Source: JARRNE01 sp963824085 (GTDB lineage Bacteria; Pseudomonadota; Gammaproteobacteria; Chromatiales; Chromatiaceae). Taken from it: DNA of 35,732 nt. Below the pieces are notes generated by a model. The model did not search any database. It worked only from the letters and a program-made list of their open reading frames with translations, and was not told where the DNA came from. How positions within the stretch are numbered: position 1 is the first letter of the stretch; every line of letters starts with the position of its first letter. A program made the position numbers and the translations under genes. Positions 17,829-25,442 of this stretch are shown here, piece after piece. The stretch lies in the NCBI GenBank assembly GCA_963824085.1, contig CAWGNT010000016.1, positions 1 to 35,732 on the forward strand. The letters are read 5' to 3'.

Positions 17829-17886
17829 CAGGTTGTCGTTGTACTCAGGCTGTCGCCGGAGTGCTCATTTCACAGGACTCGCGGCA

Positions 17887-19170
17887 ATGAATCAGGCTTC
17901 ATCAAGAACTGCTCTTCTCATCAACGTCGGGGGCACGCCGAACCCGATCGCCTACAGCATCGAGCACCACCGGCCGGAGAAGGTGATCTTCTTTGCCTCG
18001 CAGGAGAGCCGGGGCGAGATCGAGTCCAAGGTTCGGCCGCTGGTCAGCCACCGCTGGCGCGATCAGGAGATCGTCACCACGCCTGATCCCCAGCATCTGA
18101 CGACCTGCATCGAGGTTCTGACCCGCGAGCTTCCCGAAAAGCTGCAGGTGCTGGGCCTCCACTGGCAGGACCTGGTCGTGGACTACACCGGGGGGACCAA
18201 GACCATGTCCGCGGCGCTCGTGCTGGCCACCATCAGCGAGCCCGTGGCGTACGGCTACGTGGGTGGATTTGTGCGCACGAAGGAAGGGCTCGGGGTGGTC
18301 CTCGATGGCTCTGAGGCCGTCGTCATCAACCCCAACCCGTGGGACGCGCTTGCTCTGGAGCTCAAGCGGCGCATGGCCCGTCAGTTCAACCAGGCGCGCT
18401 TCGCCGAGGCCTTGCACAGCGCCGAGGATGCGATGCGGCGCGTCAGCGCCTCGCGCCGGGCCTATTTCGAGGACTTCCGCAACCTGTTCGAGTCCTATCT
18501 GCGCTGGAGCCTGTTCGATTACACGAAGGTGGAAGGTCCGCTGCGGCGGGCGGTGGGCGGCCTGCAGCGCGCCAGCGACCAGGCGCTCGGCGACTTCCTC
18601 GACCAGGTGGGCAGCAGGGACGTCGAGCGGCTGACTACGCTCGTGCCGGCCTTTCGTGCCCTGCAGGGCGGCCAGGTCGCCGAGCCCGCCGCGGTGCGGG
18701 CGCTCCTGGTCGATCTGGTGACCAATGCCGTGCGCACGGTGCGGCTGGCCAACCGTCCCGACGACGGCGTCGCGCGCCTCTACAGCGCCATTGAGAAGCT
18801 CGCCAAGGCGGCACTGCGAGAGCGCGGCATCGACAACAGCCGCGCGACGCCCGAGCAGATCCCGGACGCGCTGCGAGACGAGTACGTCAAGCGCTTCCTC
18901 GATCCGGAGGAGGGGGTGCTCAAGTTCGGCCTCGACGCCTCCTACCGGCTGCTCGCCGCTCTCGGCGATCCGCTCGGCGCCGCCTATCTGCGCCGTGAGC
19001 GCGAACTCTCTCAGCTCCTTGACGCCCGCAACGGCTCGCTCATGGTCCATGGCTGGAGCCCGGTAAAAAGCGATCTCTTCGACCGCATGCTCGGCATTGC
19101 GCTGGAGTTTCTGGCCATGGAAGACGCCGAGCTGCCATCGCTCCCGCGGCTGCCGTTCGACGGCTCCTGA
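17887..19170 (+). CDS. Cas02710-family CARF-HEPN ribonuclease (Csm6-like)
   Basis: 427 residues from ATG 17887 with AGGA nine bases upstream. The N-terminal CARF domain shows LINVGGTPNPIAYSI (11-25), EKVIFFASQES and the ligand-loop motif VVDYTGGTKTMSAAL (97-111), characteristic of the TIGR02710 family. Near the C-terminus ARNGSLMVHGW gives the HEPN ribonuclease motif R381-x6-H388. Proteins of this design are RNases switched on by cyclic oligoadenylate from Cas10, cutting RNA non-specifically to slow phage or trigger dormancy. The order of domains and the intact motif suggest an active enzyme. It is separated from csm5 by the mini-array and hairpins, so it may have its own promoter. The ligand size (A4 or A6) cannot be told from sequence. 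Confidence 0.9.
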   Translation: MNQASSRTALLINVGGTPNPIAYSIEHHRPEKVIFFASQESRGEIESKVRPLVSHRWRDQEIVTTPDPQHLTTCIEVLTRELPEKLQVLGLHWQDLVVDYTGGTKTMSAALVLATISEPVAYGYVGGFVRTKEGLGVVLDGSEAVVINPNPWDALALELKRRMARQFNQARFAEALHSAEDAMRRVSASRRAYFEDFRNLFESYLRWSLFDYTKVEGPLRRAVGGLQRASDQALGDFLDQVGSRDVERLTTLVPAFRALQGGQVAEPAAVRALLVDLVTNAVRTVRLANRPDDGVARLYSAIEKLAKAALRERGIDNSRATPEQIPDALRDEYVKRFLDPEEGVLKFGLDASYRLLAALGDPLGAAYLRRERELSQLLDARNGSLMVHGWSPVKSDLFDRMLGIALEFLAMEDAELPSLPRLPFDGS

Positions 19171-19222
19171 GGCGGTGGCCGCTGAAGCACGCGAGCCGGG
19201 TGGGGAACCCGCCAACGCGTCG

Positions 19223-20384
19223 ATGACGCGGATTCTGTCGACTCACGTCTGCCTCGTCTCTGCCCAGGCGACGCCCAATCTGACGCCGGTGCTCGACCCG
19301 GCGCTGCGGCCGCAGCGCGTCATCCTCCTGGTGAGCCCGGACATGGATCGGCGGGCCGGATGGCTCGAGGGCGTGCTGCGCCCGCGCGGCGTGCGTACCG
19401 AGCGCTGGCCGATCGACGATCCGTGGGACCTCGAGCACGTCCAGACTCGCGTTCTCGCGCTGCTGGAGCAGGAGCCCGAGCCTGTGGCGGCGGGGGCCAT
19501 CGCGCTCAACGCCACCGGCGGCACCAAGCCCATGAGCATCGCCGCCTACGAGATCGTTTCGCGCGTTCGACCTCCCGATCTTTTACGTGCACCCGGAAAA
19601 GGACCGCCTGGTCTGGATGCACCCGAGCGACCGGCCGGCGGTCGACCTGGAGAATCGGCTGCGCCTCGATGCCTTTCTGCTGGCGCACGGGGCGCGACTC
19701 GGAACCTGCACGCGCGAGGCCGTGGACGGCCGGCGGCGCGCCCTCACGGAGTGGCTGATCGGCGGGATGCGGACCTACAGCCGGGCGCTTGGGATGCTCA
19801 ACTGGCTGGCACAGAGCGCCGAGCGCAATCTCATGTCCGGATCGATGACGGATGGCCAGCTGGCCGACCCAACCCTGCAGGCGCTCATCGGGCGCTTCGC
19901 CGCCGAAAGCATCTGCGAGCTGCGCGGGGCTTGCCTGCGCTTCCCCGACGAGGCTGCGCGCTTCTACGCCAACGGCGGGTGGCTCGAAGAGCATGTCCAT
20001 GACCTCTTCCGGCAACTGCGCCGCGAGGTGCCGCACATCCAGGACCTGGCTCGCGGTGTGTCGATCCTGCGCGAGACCAGCCGAGGCGACGCCGTGCCGA
20101 ACGAGCTCGACGTCGCCTGTCTCGCCGACAACCGGCTCTATCTCGTTGAGTGCAAGACGCGGGCGTGGACGAAGACAGGCGAGCCCGACCCCGGGGCGAG
20201 CGCGCTCTATCGGCTCGACACGCTGGCCGACCTCCTCGGCGGCCTGCAGGCCAAGGCGATGCTGGTGAGCTACCGCGACCTCCCGGCGCATGTGCTGCGC
20301 CGCGCCGCGGACCTTGGCGTCCGTGTATGCACCGGCGCGCGGTTGCCCGAGCTCACCGGCGATCTGCGCGGCTGGCTGCGCTGA
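19223..20384 (+). CDS. card1: Card1/Can2-like CARF nuclease (one apparent frameshift)
   Basis: The first part (MTRILSTHVCLVSAQATPNL, start ATG 19223; GTG 19175 is an alternative) is a CARF domain with LNATGGTKPMSIAAYEIV. The frame then shifts near 19563 and continues as AFDLPIFYVHPEKDRLVWMH to the stop. The C-terminal domain has NELDVACLADNRLYLVECKT, the PD-(D/E)xK signature of the DUF1887/Card1 endonuclease (Asp, then Glu-x-Lys as ECK). Card1/Can2 enzymes are activated by cyclic tetra-adenylate and cut ssDNA/RNA or nick DNA. The shift lies in the run CGCGCG; restoring one CG dinucleotide (SRAFDLP) would mend it, so polymerase slippage or a sequencing error is likely. Total repaired length is about 387 residues, normal for the family. 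Confidence 0.88.
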
Positions 20385-20482
20385 AGGGCAGGATCCGTGG
20401 GTCTCACATCGTCTCGTTGCCTCCCGGCGGCCGCAAGCTTGCCGCTTGTGCTGCCGCGCGCTTCGGGCGCTACCCTGACGCC

Positions 20483-20767
20483 ATGACACACCGCATCCTC
20501 TATGTCGCCGCCTACGACATCTCCGATCCGGGGCGCCTCCGGGACGGGCTCAAGGTGCTCAAGGGCTACGCGAGCGGACGCCAGAAGTCCGTGTTCGAGT
20601 GCTTCCTCACTCCCGCCGAGCGCGCCGAGCTTCTCGCCCAGGTACGAGGTGTGATCGACATCTACGAAGACCGCTTCTTCTTGGTTCGGCTGGACCCGCG
20701 GGGGAAGGTGCGCACCCTCGGCAAGGCGGCGAAGCCTGAGGACCCGCTCTGGTTCTATGTCGGATAG
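20483..20767 (+). CDS. cas2: Cas2 (first copy)
   Basis: 94 residues from ATG 20483. The ferredoxin-like Cas2 fold is recognisable: ILYVAAYDISDPGRLRDGLK with the conserved Asp after beta-1, LKGYASGRQKSVFECFL, and IDIYEDRFFLVRLDPRG. Cas2 dimers bridge two Cas1 dimers in the spacer integration complex. It lies ~100 bases after card1 and 140 bases before cas1, with an inverted repeat in the latter gap; there is no strong ribosome site. It is clearly different in sequence from the second Cas2 at 22746, so the two are not a recent duplication. Confidence 0.92.
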   Translation: MTHRILYVAAYDISDPGRLRDGLKVLKGYASGRQKSVFECFLTPAERAELLAQVRGVIDIYEDRFFLVRLDPRGKVRTLGKAAKPEDPLWFYVG

Positions 20768-20812
20768 GGTAAGCATCCCGGTGCCTCGGAGACGCCTACC
20801 CAAAGCGATCGG

Positions 20813-20862
20813 CAGTCGGCCCGTGCTGTGGCAGTGCAGTCGCGGCGTGAGCTGGCCGACTG
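20813..20862. promoter_or_regulatory. Inverted repeat between cas2 and cas1
   Basis: CAGTCGGCC and its exact complement GGCCGACTG are separated by 32 bases that themselves contain pairing segments (GTGCTGTG, CAGTGCAG). This could be a structured leader, an operator, or an old terminator dividing the first cas2 from the cas1-cas1-cas2 group. Confidence 0.35.
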
Positions 20863-20907
20863 TAACTCCCACCCTTGCGGTTAGGCGCATGTTCGGGAAC
20901 GCTTGAC

Positions 20908-21885
20908 ATGGCAACCTTATACCTCGATCGGCGCGATCTCTCCCTGGAGCTGCAGGGACGTACCCTCGTCGTCCGCAGCGAGGGGGAGCACCAGGGCACC
21001 GTCCCGCTCCATCTCCTGGAGCGCGTGGTCATGCGCAGCGCCGTTGCGATCGAGAGCAGCCTGCTCGCCCGTCTGGCCGCTGCGGGCGTTGGCGTTCTCA
21101 TCTTCGGTGGAATCAACGCCTCCAAGGTCGCTGTTGTACAGGGCCACAGCCACAATGACGGTGCGCGCCGGGTCGGCCAGTACCGCCGTTACGAAGACCA
21201 AGCCTGGCGCCGGCGCTGGTCGCGACGGCTGGTGCTCGGCAAGGTCAAGGGGCAGGTGCGGGTCCTGCGCCGGGCCCTGGGTGAGCGCCCGGACCTGCGG
21301 TTGGCGCTGAGCGAGGGGATTGAGCACGTCGACGCCGCTCTGGCGCGCATCGCCGAACAGCCTCGGTGCCCCGTCAACAGTCTGCGCGGTATCGAGGGCG
21401 CAGCGGCTGCCGCCTATTTCAAGGCATACACCCAGCTGTTTGCGCCGGGGCTCGACTTCAGGGGGCGCAATCGCCGCCCCCCGCGGGACCCGGTCAACGC
21501 GGTGCTCTCCCTCGGCTACACGCTGCTTCACTTCGAGGCGGTGCGCGCCATCTATGTGGCAGGGCTCGATCCCATGATCGGCTACTTCCACGAGCTGGCC
21601 TTTGGCCGCGAGTCCCTGGCCTGTGATCTCATCGAGCCCATTCGCCCCCACGTCGACGCCTGGACCTGGGCGCAGTTTCGCACGCGCAACCTGCGCGAGG
21701 ATCATTTCACGCGCCACGGCGACGCCTGCCTCCTGGGGAAGGCGGGCCGCCAGCACTTCTACCGCGAGTTCGAGTCCCTGGCGCGGCCGCTGCGGCGGCT
21801 CCTGCGCCGGTTCACCGGCAAGCTTGCCGGGTCATTGGCCGAGACTGGAGCAGCGGCAACTGCCAGCAGTGAGGATTCCGGATGA
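20908..21885 (+). CDS. cas1: Cas1 integrase, catalytic residues present
   Basis: 325 residues. N-terminal beta domain (MATLYLDRRDLSLELQGRTL), then the helical catalytic domain. The metal-binding triad is visible: Glu163 in LRGIEGAAAAAYF, His228 in MIGYFHELAFGRES and Asp240 in LACDLIEPIRPHVD. The N-linker VGVLIFGGINASK is also typical. Cas1 joins new spacers to the leader-proximal repeat together with Cas2. It has no reverse transcriptase or Cas4 fusion. Its last codon overlaps the start of the second Cas1-like gene as ATGA, so the two should be made together in similar amounts. The C-terminal ~30 residues (GKLAGSLAETGAAATASSED) are low-complexity. Confidence 0.95.
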   Translation: MATLYLDRRDLSLELQGRTLVVRSEGEHQGTVPLHLLERVVMRSAVAIESSLLARLAAAGVGVLIFGGINASKVAVVQGHSHNDGARRVGQYRRYEDQAWRRRWSRRLVLGKVKGQVRVLRRALGERPDLRLALSEGIEHVDAALARIAEQPRCPVNSLRGIEGAAAAAYFKAYTQLFAPGLDFRGRNRRPPRDPVNAVLSLGYTLLHFEAVRAIYVAGLDPMIGYFHELAFGRESLACDLIEPIRPHVDAWTWAQFRTRNLREDHFTRHGDACLLGKAGRQHFYREFESLARPLRRLLRRFTGKLAGSLAETGAAATASSEDSG

Positions 21886-22733
21886 TCGTCCAAACCACCC
21901 GAAAGCGCTCCCCTCAGCGCCGGCCGCCGCGGCCGTTCGCCGACGCGCGTCCTTTGTACATCACGCCGGATGCCGAGACCCGGGTCGAGCTCGACGGACC
22001 GGCGCTGCGCGTCACCCGTGAGGAGCTCGCGGAACAGTTCTTCCCGCTTCAGCGGCTCTCCCGGGTGTACAGTGCGCGGCGGGTTGCCTGGACCTCGGAG
22101 GCCCTGCTGGCTTGCGCCGACCTCGGGGTCAGCGTGGTGTTCGTCGACGACAGCGGGACGGTGGTCGCGCGGCTGCTTGGACGGGCGTACCTGCCCGATT
22201 CGCTCTACCATCGGATGACCGAGTTCCTGATGCTGCCCCAGGCCGAGGGCATGTACCGCTACTGGCTGGATAATCTGCGTCGGCGCGCCGCGCATTGGGC
22301 GGGTGCCAAGCTGGGCGCCCCCGCCGCTCTGCGCGATCCGCGTCACTGCCGCGAGTGGGTCAACCGCCAGGCCCACCGCTATGCCGGCCGCAAAGCCGCC
22401 GAGCGCAGCTGGCAATGGCTGCGCTCCCTCGCCTTCAGCTGGATGCAGGCGCACCTGCAGGACCTGGGGTTTGGCACCGAGAATGAGCTTGGCCAGGTCG
22501 GGGCGCCAGTCCTGGCCCGTGACCTGTCGGACGTCTTCATGTGGTACCTGGAGCCCGCCCGCATCGGCTGGCTGCGCAGCCGCCACCTCGCGGCCATGCA
22601 GAGGGGCGTGGCCCCGCCGTCCCCGACGCACCGGGAGATGGTCGCTCTGTTCGAAGCACGGGCCGCCCGCTCCGCGGCCCGTGGCCGTGAGATCACGAGC
22701 AACCTCCACCGCTGGCTGATTCACGAGACTTGA
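21882..22733 (+). CDS. Second, divergent Cas1-like protein lacking the catalytic Glu and His
   Basis: 283 residues, starting inside the cas1 stop (ATGA). The first ~110 residues resemble a Cas1 N-terminal beta domain: PLYITPDAETRVELDG, then SRVYSARRVAWTSEALLACA and LGVSVVFVDDSGTVVARLLG. The rest is helical with EWVNRQAHRYAGRKAAERSW and LARDLSDVFMWYLEP, which aligns with ACDLIEPIRP of Cas1, keeping the Asp (D214). Where Cas1 has GIEGAAAA there is no equivalent Glu, and the position of the catalytic His (GYFHE) reads GFGTENE. It therefore looks like an inactivated Cas1 paralogue that might pair with the active Cas1 in a heteromer. I base the Cas1 relation on my own alignment by eye; a different fold is possible but unlikely given the position between cas1 and cas2. 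Confidence 0.75.
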   Translation: MIVQTTRKRSPQRRPPRPFADARPLYITPDAETRVELDGPALRVTREELAEQFFPLQRLSRVYSARRVAWTSEALLACADLGVSVVFVDDSGTVVARLLGRAYLPDSLYHRMTEFLMLPQAEGMYRYWLDNLRRRAAHWAGAKLGAPAALRDPRHCREWVNRQAHRYAGRKAAERSWQWLRSLAFSWMQAHLQDLGFGTENELGQVGAPVLARDLSDVFMWYLEPARIGWLRSRHLAAMQRGVAPPSPTHREMVALFEARAARSAARGREITSNLHRWLIHET

Positions 22734-22745
22734 CAGGAGGTCTAC

Positions 22746-23084
22746 GTGGCGATCGGCACTCGGCAGAATTTCCTCCTCTCCTACGACATCGCAGATCCGG
22801 AGCGGCTGGTGCGTGTGCACCGGGCCGTAAAGGCCTGCGGGATTCCGTTGCAGTACTCCGTGTTCCTTGTTCCGACGAACGTCGCCGGTCTCGTCGAGCT
22901 GCTCACCGAGCTGCAGACGCTCATCGATGATCGCGTGGACGACATCCGAGTCTATCCGCTCCCGGCCAAGCTTGAGGTGACCCACATGGGCCGGCAGGCG
23001 TTTCCTGAGGGGGTAGATCTTCTGGGCAGCACCGCCGCAGCGGCGGGCATCGCGCTGCTTGTTGGAGACAGGGCCGCGCGGTAA
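22746..23084 (+). CDS. cas2: Cas2 (second copy)
   Basis: 112 residues from GTG 22746, with a perfect AGGAGGT site five bases upstream. Cas2 features: FLLSYDIADPERLVRVHRAV with the conserved Asp14, CGIPLQYSVFLVP, and VDDIRVYPLPAKLEVTHMG. The length is slightly above usual because of a C-terminal extension (DLLGSTAAAAGIALLVGDRA). It shares only fold-level features with the first Cas2. It lies 12 bases after the second Cas1-like gene and directly before the leader, as expected for the last gene of an adaptation module. Confidence 0.92.
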   Translation: MAIGTRQNFLLSYDIADPERLVRVHRAVKACGIPLQYSVFLVPTNVAGLVELLTELQTLIDDRVDDIRVYPLPAKLEVTHMGRQAFPEGVDLLGSTAAAAGIALLVGDRAAR

Positions 23085-23241
23085 GGTTATACGGCGCGTC
23101 CCTGGGGCGCACGCCGACAGCACGAAAAATGCTTAGTGCCCGTGGAGTCCGAGAGCGTTGCACGCCAACTTTGGTGTTTAGCGAATCTTCGCCAACACCC
23201 TCCGCAGGTGGCTGTTTGCGTAAGTGTTTTTCGGCGATGGA
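23085..23241 (+). promoter_or_regulatory. CRISPR leader with nested stem-loop
   Basis: 157 bases between the second cas2 and the first repeat, by position the leader holding the array promoter and the integration signal. It contains GGTGTT/AACACC (23173-23199) enclosing GCGA/TCGC, a nested hairpin ending about 43 bases before repeat 1. A T-rich stretch (GTGTTTTTCGG) lies immediately before the first repeat. I do not see a clean -35/-10 pair. Confidence 0.6.
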
Positions 23242-23806
23242 GTAGGAAGCAGAGACCCGTACTGAAGGGGATTAAGACACCAGGTCGCTGACGATATACG
23301 AAGCATGGCATGTAGGAAGCAGAGACCCGTACTGAAGGGGATTAAGACTAAGCATGCCTGAAGCATCATCGGAGTGCCCTGCGTAGGAAGCAGAGACCCG
23401 TACTGAAGGGGATTAAGACTCGTCCTGCGCAGACGCTTGAGATGTCGGAACTACGTAGGAAGCAGAGACCCGTACTGAAGGGGATTAAGACTGCATCTAC
23501 CAGTCCAGATTCGCTGGCGTGCTGGGTAGGAAGCAGAGACCCGTACTGAAGGGGATTAAGACGCGTCAGAGTGCGTCGTCAGGTGCAATGTCGCGAGTAG
23601 GAAGCAGAGACCCGTACTGAAGGGGATTAAGACGCCACACATCTGCGCTTTCGCATGCCATTCTTGCGTAGGAAGCAGAGACCCGTACTGAAGGGGATTA
23701 AGACTCACAAGTCAACGGCAGTCCATGCGTCAGTGCCAGGTAGGAAGCAGAGACCCGTACTGAAGGGGATTAAGACGACGACCTCGATTCATTAGTCCAC
23801 CGCAAG

Positions 23807-24390
23807 GTTGAAACCCCCGCCTTGTAGGCGGGTAGATTTATCCTCTCCCTGTTTGGGTTGCGTTCGAACGGAGAGAGGGGGAGACTTGGAATATCGGTAC
23901 GGCAGCCATACGGCTTACAACATCGAGTATCGCTTTGTCTGGGTGACGAAGTATCGCTATAAGGTTCTCACGGAAGATGTGGCGCTGCGCGTGCGCGAGC
24001 TGGTGCGTAAGACGTGCGAGGCGTTTGAGCACCGGATACTGAGCGGCGTGGTCAGCAAAGACCACGTGCATATCTTGGTCTCGGCGCCGCCGACGATGGC
24101 GCCGAGTGAGATCGCCAGACGTCTGAAAGGGCTTACGGCGAGCAAGTTGCTCGAGGAGTTTCCGAGGCTCAAGCAACGGTACTGGGAGCCGCCACTTCTG
24201 GGCGCGAGGGTATTTTTGTGCCACAGCGGGCCAAGTAACCGACGAGATGATTAAGATGTACTAGGAGCATCACTTTGAGCCCAAAGGTAGACGACAACTT
24301 CCGAACCGAAGAATAAACGGGTCTTTGACCCGTATCCGGACTTTTAGTCCGTAACTCGAACCCACCGGCTTTAAGCCGGTGGTATGCTCA
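23807..24390 (+). mobile_element. IS200-type insertion inside a CRISPR spacer (approximate ends)
   Basis: The left end holds a hairpin CCCGCC/GGCGGG (23816-23832). The right end carries three evenly spaced small-loop hairpins: ACGGGTC/GACCCGT (24317-24333), CGGACT/AGTCCG (24337-24351) and a 9-bp stem CCACCGGCT/AGCCGGTGG (24362-24382). These subterminal hairpins are what the single-strand TnpA of IS200/IS605 recognises. No tnpB is present, so it is IS200-like. The exact ends are uncertain because this family makes no target duplication. The split spacer has 30 bases on the left and at most 18 on the right. Confidence 0.85.
23886..24354 (+). pseudogene. tnpA: IS200-family Y1 transposase, broken
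   Basis: Starting at a TTG (23886) after GGGGGAGAC, the frame reads LEYRYGSHTAYNIEYRFVW, then KDHVHILVSAPP with the HUH-type His-x-His metal site, as expected of the IS200 TnpA (PF01797). After KQRYW a one-base shift is needed to continue with RHFWARGYFCATAGQVTDEM, and then the Y1 region reads IKMY followed by a TAG stop before EHHFEP. So the gene has both a frameshift near 24185 and a stop codon right after the presumed catalytic Tyr. Two independent lesions make real inactivation more likely than sequencing error, although the wider window has many shifts. Without an outside transposase the copy should be immobile. Confidence 0.88.
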
Positions 24391-24838
24391 GTTCTCATCC
24401 GTGAATGCGTAGGAAGCAGAGACCCGTACTGAAGGGGATTAAGACCTATCCGCAGCGAGTTGTTAGTCGGAAAGCTTGCAAGTAGGAAGCAGAGACCCGT
24501 ACTGAAGGGGATTAAGACCTGTCAGATTCTAGCGGGAATGCATCTTCACCACGTAGGAAGCAGAGACCCGTACTGAAGGGGATTAAGACGCTCAAGCTCT
24601 TGTCGTCCCGATATATCTGTCGCATACGTAGGAAGCAGAGACCCGTACTGAAGGGGATTAAGACTAGTCCAGGTGCGTCATTCGACGGCCTCCACGGTAG
24701 GAAGCAGAGACCCGTACTGAAGGGGATTAAGACTCCTCTCGTTCAAGTTGTCGGTTTAGCTCTACCGTAGGAAGCAGAGACCCGTACTGAAGGGGATTAA
24801 GACGCCGGGAACTGCAGAACTTGCCACGGGATTTAGGG

Positions 24839-25345
24839 GTAGGAAGCAGAGACCCGTAGTAAAAAATACCCCCTTGGAAAGGGGGGCTTTAGTTTAGACC
24901 CACTGGAAGGGGATGAAGTCTGCGCTTGCCCACAGTAGGTAGGAAGCGAGTGAGCCGTACTGAAGGTTAGACCTTTCAGAACTTGCAGCTTACGCTTGCT
25001 CTGCTAGGACGCTCGAGTTAGACCTGGTACTAGGAAGTAGAGACCCGTATCTTGTCGGCATCGATTCAAGACCGTGTCGGCACCAGTAGACCCTGGTATC
25101 CAGAAATGATTGCCACAGTAAGGCTTAGAGTCTCAAGTGTTGGAACCGGTTGAATACGGACGCAGAGACCCTTACTGCAAGAGGTCGGACACGGCAGATC
25201 TTCGGCGACTCATTGGATCACGCCTCGTCTGAGACGTGGGGACAGTCAAACGCGGAGTACGACTTCAGTCTATCGGCAAGCCGTTGCACTCTGACCACGT
25301 GCGTAGGAAGTAGAGTTTCTACACCGTACTAAAGGGGATTAAGAC
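24839..25345 (+). repeat. Decayed central section of the CRISPR array
   Basis: Repeat remnants: 24839-24920 (split by a 44-base insert), 24939-24972 (GTAGGAAGCGAGTGAGCCG, ending GGTTAGAC), 25030-25050 (CTAGGAAGTAGAGACCCGTA), about 25158-25180 (GACGCAGAGACCCTTACTG) and 25303-25345 (has an inserted TTTCTACA but ends AAGGGGATTAAGAC). Intervals between them are irregular, so spacers and repeats have been lost or rearranged. Confidence 0.75.
24859..24902. mobile_element. 44-base hairpin insertion within a CRISPR repeat
   Basis: The insert splits one repeat after GAGACCCGTA. It contains the inverted segments ACCCCCTT and AAAGGGGGG, framed by TAAA and TTTA. The bases AGACCC occur just before it and again at its end (TTTAGACCCA), which may be a short target duplication. 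It resembles a solo IS200/IS605 end or a similar palindromic mini-element. Confidence 0.5.
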
Positions 25346-25442
25346 GTCGCGGACGATCAGGGTTTGCCGTTCCTGTCAGATGTAGGAAGCAGAGACCCGT
25401 ACTGAAGGGGATTAAGACACCCCGTTTAGGGGGGCGCCGAAA

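Larger units (their letters stand above)
23242..25418 (+). CRISPR. Type III-A CRISPR array, 37-base repeats, interrupted and partly decayed
   Basis: The repeat begins GTAGGAAGCAGAGACC and ends CTGAAGGGGATTAAGAC, 37 bases. Perfect copies start at 23242, 23312, 23383, 23455, 23526, 23597, 23668, 23740, 24409, 24482, 24553, 24628, 24697, 24767 and 25382 (15 copies). Spacers between adjacent perfect repeats are 32-38 bases, all different. The last eight repeat bases ATTAAGAC fit a type III 5' handle, so transcription is plus-strand, from the cas2 side. An IS200-type element splits the spacer after 23776. From 24839 to 25345 repeats are broken or eroded, yet the final repeat at 25382 is perfect, the reverse of the usual pattern in which only the last repeats decay. 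Confidence 0.98.

Noticed and set aside
17902..19215. Minus-strand open frame of about 437 codons opposite the CARF-HEPN gene
   Set aside because: Antisense shadow of a gene with clear CARF and HEPN motifs; no recognisable protein features.
20881..20900. GTTAGGC box before cas1 as another integron site
   Set aside because: Only a single seven-base match with no partner core or attC fold around it.
21815..21830. 16-base palindrome CCGGCAAGCTTGCCGG in the end of cas1
   Set aside because: Lies within coding sequence for a low-complexity tail; no other evidence of function.
21759..23123. Long minus-strand open frame (about 450 codons) across the second cas1-like gene and cas2
   Set aside because: It is antisense to well-supported coupled genes, has Arg/Pro/His-rich composition and no domain; it is a GC-bias shadow.
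23807..24390. Full IS605 element with tnpB
   Set aside because: No TnpB-like frame lies between the hairpin ends; only a TnpA remnant is present.
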